Origin: an uncultured Pseudoxanthomonas sp.
GTDB lineage: Bacteria > Pseudomonadota > Gammaproteobacteria > Xanthomonadales > Xanthomonadaceae
Length of the DNA stretch: 49,865 nt
Reading direction: 5' to 3'
Assembly: GCA_937975725.1 (NCBI GenBank)
Contig: CALJUL010000072.1
Coordinates: 1-49,865, forward strand
Shown here: in pieces, positions 48,116 to 49,865 of the stretch
How positions within the stretch are numbered: position 1 is the first letter of the stretch
Layout: each line of letters starts with the position of its first letter
The notes under the pieces: generated by a model
Seen by the model: only the letters and a program-made list of their open reading frames with translations
Told to the model about the DNA's origin: nothing
Database searches by the model: none
Made by a program: the position numbers and the translations under genes

Positions 48116-48119
48116 GGGG

Positions 48120-48488
48120 TCAATCGTCGCCGCGCGAATCGAACAGGTTGAGCGACGGCGCGCTTTCCTCTTCGCGCTCGACGTGGGTGGTGGTGACCGG
48201 GCCGGCGGCCGGGCGGCCGCGCGGGGGCGGCAGCAGCGCGGCGGCGGCGTCGTAGGCCACCAGCAGTTCGCTGCGGCGCTCTTCCGGCAATTGCTGCCAA
48301 TGGCAGTCCAGCAACGCGCCTTCCAGCGCGTACAGCAGGTTGAGGCTGGGGCGGAATCCGGCGCGCTTGACCCGGATGAAGGCTTCCACCGCGCCCACCG
48401 ATTCCAGGTCCTGCTGCGTGCGCAGGCCGACCTGGCGCAGCCAAGCGGCGGACTTGGGGCCGATGTTGCGCAGTTTGTTGCCTGTCAT
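48120..48488 (-). CDS. TfoX C-terminal domain protein
   Basis: The 122-residue product begins MTGNKLRNIGPKSAAWLRQV, then GLRTQQDLESVGAVEAFIRVKR, the helix-hairpin-helix TfoX C-terminal domain (to about residue 80). A low-complexity acidic tail follows. The TfoX N-terminal domain is missing, so it is a stand-alone C-domain of unknown role rather than the competence regulator. It is coupled to the preceding fRMsr gene by an ATGA overlap (48485-48488). Confidence 0.87.
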   Translation of the reverse strand: MTGNKLRNIGPKSAAWLRQVGLRTQQDLESVGAVEAFIRVKRAGFRPSLNLLYALEGALLDCHWQQLPEERRSELLVAYDAAAALLPPPRGRPAAGPVTTTHVEREEESAPSLNLFDSRGDD

Positions 48489-48970
48489 TGCAGCGATTCC
48501 ACGAAGATGCGGGCGATGTGTTCGAGGCCCGCCTGGTCGTCCGCATCGAACCGCGCCAGGCGGGGGCTGTCCAGGTCGAACACGCCGACCAGTTCGTCCC
48601 CTTTGACCAGCGGCACCACCAGTTCCGAGCGCGACGCGGAATCGCAGGCGATGTGGCCCGGGAAGGCGTCCACGTCGTCCACGCGCTGGGTCTGGCGGGT
48701 GCGTGCGGCGGCTCCGCAGACCCCCTTGTCCAACGGGATCCGCACGCAGGCTGGTAGTCCTTGGAACGGACCGACCACCAATTCCCGGCCATCGAAGAAG
48801 TAGAAGCCCACCCAGTTGAAGCCGGGCAGCGCGTGGTAGACCAGCGCCGCCAGGTTGGCGGCGTTGGCGATGCGGTCCGGTTCGCCGGCGAGCAGGGCGC
48901 GGGCCTGTCCGGCGAGTTGGGCGTACTGTTCCGGCTTGCTGCCGGTGAGTGTCTGGGCGGTGAACGACAT
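48485..48970 (-). CDS. msrC: free methionine-(R)-sulfoxide reductase (GAF domain)
   Basis: The 161-residue product is a single GAF domain. C75, C85 and C109 (LPACVRIPL, DKGVCGAAAR, PGHIACDS) have the same spacing as the three redox cysteines of E. coli fRMsr (84, 94, 118). Motifs FNWVGFYFFDGRELVVGPFQ and SELVVPLVKGDELVGVFDLD complete the signature. It reduces free Met-R-sulfoxide with thioredoxin. ATG 48970 (MSFTAQTLTG) was preferred to a start 42 codons upstream, which adds basic non-family sequence. Its stop overlaps the TfoX-domain gene start. Confidence 0.93.
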   Translation of the reverse strand: MSFTAQTLTGSKPEQYAQLAGQARALLAGEPDRIANAANLAALVYHALPGFNWVGFYFFDGRELVVGPFQGLPACVRIPLDKGVCGAAARTRQTQRVDDVDAFPGHIACDSASRSELVVPLVKGDELVGVFDLDSPRLARFDADDQAGLEHIARIFVESLQ

Positions 48971-49141
48971 GCGCCCGATTCTACCCCCGTCGCCGCGGAC
49001 GGGCCGGTACGGCGCCACAATGCGGCGGGCCGAATAAGATGGACGCCATGCGCACGTCCGGCCCCGCTTCCCCGCTGTCCTGTTTCCCGCGCGCACGCGC
49101 GGGTCGTGCGGACTGCGCCGCTTGCCTGGGGGAGCGCGCGG

Positions 49142-49804
49142 ATGGATAGGCTGTTCGTCACCGGCACCGATACCGGCGCGGGCAAGACCGTCGCCAGCGC
49201 GGCGCTGCTGTGGGCGTTCCGCGCGCGCGGCCTGCGCGCGGTGGGCATGAAGCCGGTCGCCAGCGGCTGCACGGCCACCCCCGAGGGCTGGCGCAACGAG
49301 GACGCGCTGGCCCTACTGGCGGCGAGCGATCCGGCGCCGCCCTACGCCGACCTCAATCCGTATGCATTGCCGGCACCGCTGGCGCCGGAGATCGCCGCGC
49401 GCGAGGCCGGCGTGGACCTGCACCTGGGCGTGCTGGTGTCCGCATTCGAGCGCCTGCATCCGCTGGCCGACCGGGTGCTGGTGGAAGGCGTTGGCGGTTG
49501 GGCCGCGCCGCTCAGCGCCACCCTGGACCAGCGCCATCTGGTGCAGGAACTGCGCCTGCCGGTGGTGCTGGTGGTCGGCATGCGGCTGGGCTGCATCAAC
49601 CACGCACGGCTCACCGCCCGAGCCATTCAGGACGACGGTGCGCAACTGGTGGGCTGGATCGCGAACGAGGTCGACCCGGACATGGAGCGCCGGGACGAGA
49701 ACTTCGCCCTGCTGTCCGCGCGCCTGCCGGTGCCGTGCTGGGGACGGCTGCCCCATGCGCCAGGGGCGCCTGCGGAAGAGCTGGCGGGCTACCTGACGCC
49801 GTAG
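49142..49804 (+). CDS. bioD: dethiobiotin synthetase
   Basis: The 220-residue product has the P-loop FVTGTDTGAGKTVAS, the DAPA-binding KPVASGC (K37 region), VEGVGGWAAPLS, and the nucleotide-base region WIANEVDPDM. It forms the ureido ring of dethiobiotin from diaminopelargonate, CO2 and ATP. GGGGGAG lies 7 bases before the ATG. It stands alone here with no other bio gene in the window. The stretch between the divergent msrC gene and bioD (48971-49141) has a short GC hairpin and no clear promoter. Confidence 0.96.
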   Translation: MDRLFVTGTDTGAGKTVASAALLWAFRARGLRAVGMKPVASGCTATPEGWRNEDALALLAASDPAPPYADLNPYALPAPLAPEIAAREAGVDLHLGVLVSAFERLHPLADRVLVEGVGGWAAPLSATLDQRHLVQELRLPVVLVVGMRLGCINHARLTARAIQDDGAQLVGWIANEVDPDMERRDENFALLSARLPVPCWGRLPHAPGAPAEELAGYLTP

Positions 49805-49843
49805 GGAGAGATGCCCTCGGGCGCAGTCAGGCAGCTACCCTGC

Positions 49844-49865
49844 CTCACCCCTCACCCCTCACCCC
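49844..49865. repeat. start of a tandem CTCACCC repeat, cut by the window edge
   Basis: CTCACCC is repeated three times in tandem up to the last base. It follows a small hairpin AGGCAG/CTGCCT (49829-49834, 49840-49845). By analogy with 14729-14827 it may be one arm of a long inverted repeat. Confidence 0.5.

Larger units (their letters stand above)
47647..48119. other. gene-free region holding the btuB leader and a REP pair
   Basis: This 473-bp region contains the btuB leader (47647-47774), the cobalamin riboswitch, its probable promoter and an inverted pair of REP-like palindromes (48021-48041 and 48092-48115). No protein gene is supported. Confidence 0.75.

Noticed and set aside
49844..49865. 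CRISPR repeat at the window end
   Set aside because: The CTCACCC units are directly tandem, 7 bases long and without spacers.

Overview
The window is about 50 kb of GC-rich DNA from a gammaproteobacterium, almost certainly a member of the Xanthomonadaceae (Xanthomonas / Stenotrophomonas / Pseudoxanthomonas / Lysobacter group). This placement is an inference. It rests on gene order (atp operon, glmU, a two-component and ABC efflux operon, glmS), large TonB-dependent receptors, FecI/FecR control, GTAGGAG-type REP palindromes and hairpin-filled intergenic gaps. I see no tRNA, rRNA, CRISPR, insertion sequence or prophage.

Layout. 1-3.4 kb: end of the F1F0 ATP synthase operon (atpA 3' end, atpG, atpD, atpC) and a terminator. 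3.8-6.7 kb: three envelope-sugar genes (GtrA-like flippase, GT2 glycosyltransferase, multi-pass GT-C-like protein). 6.8-8.1 kb: glmU. 8.3-16.1 kb, minus strand: adaptor, ABC ATPase, two MacB-type permeases, a 30-codon ORF, an NtrC-type response regulator and its kinase. This operon starts at a near-consensus sigma-54 promoter with an upstream array of TGTCC/GGACA half-sites, so it probably controls itself. 16.3-18.1 kb: glmS. 18.4-31.9 kb: an N-acetylgalactosamine locus. Its minus-strand operon is agaS-agaK-agaZ-agaR-agaA(nagA). Its divergent plus-strand unit is a GH31 glycosidase with CBM32 and NPCBM domains, a TonB receptor and a Tat-exported GH109 alpha-N-acetylgalactosaminidase.

32.3-42.2 kb: a sensory and uptake cluster with an OmpR-type regulator, a membrane kinase, an ECF sigma factor, FecR, an STN-domain TonB receptor and two tandem paralogous substrate-binding proteins (one Tat-exported, one lipoprotein). 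No ABC permease or ATPase accompanies them. I consider this the best candidate here for an undescribed system. The sigma gene and the receptor gene share a matching promoter motif. 42.4-44.1 kb: fabA-fabB. 44.3-45.4 kb: dinB, divergent from fabA, with a perfect FNR-type box placed at -41.5 for a plausible promoter on each side. 45.4-49.8 kb: a DUF2218 gene, btuB under a cobalamin riboswitch, an fRMsr (msrC-like) plus TfoX C-terminal domain pair, and bioD.

How the parts fit. GlmS and GlmU make UDP-GlcNAc, while the aga locus dismantles GalNAc. Secreted or periplasmic glycosidases release GalNAc, the TonB receptor imports it or its glycosides, and AgaK, AgaA and AgaS convert it to tagatose-6-phosphate. 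The inner-membrane permease, a tagatose-6-phosphate kinase (unless AgaZ supplies it) and the AgaY/KbaY aldolase must be encoded elsewhere. A recurring structural theme is long inverted repeats between genes of the same operon. They have different sequences but similar architecture, in both the atp and the ABC operon and after both large TonB receptors.
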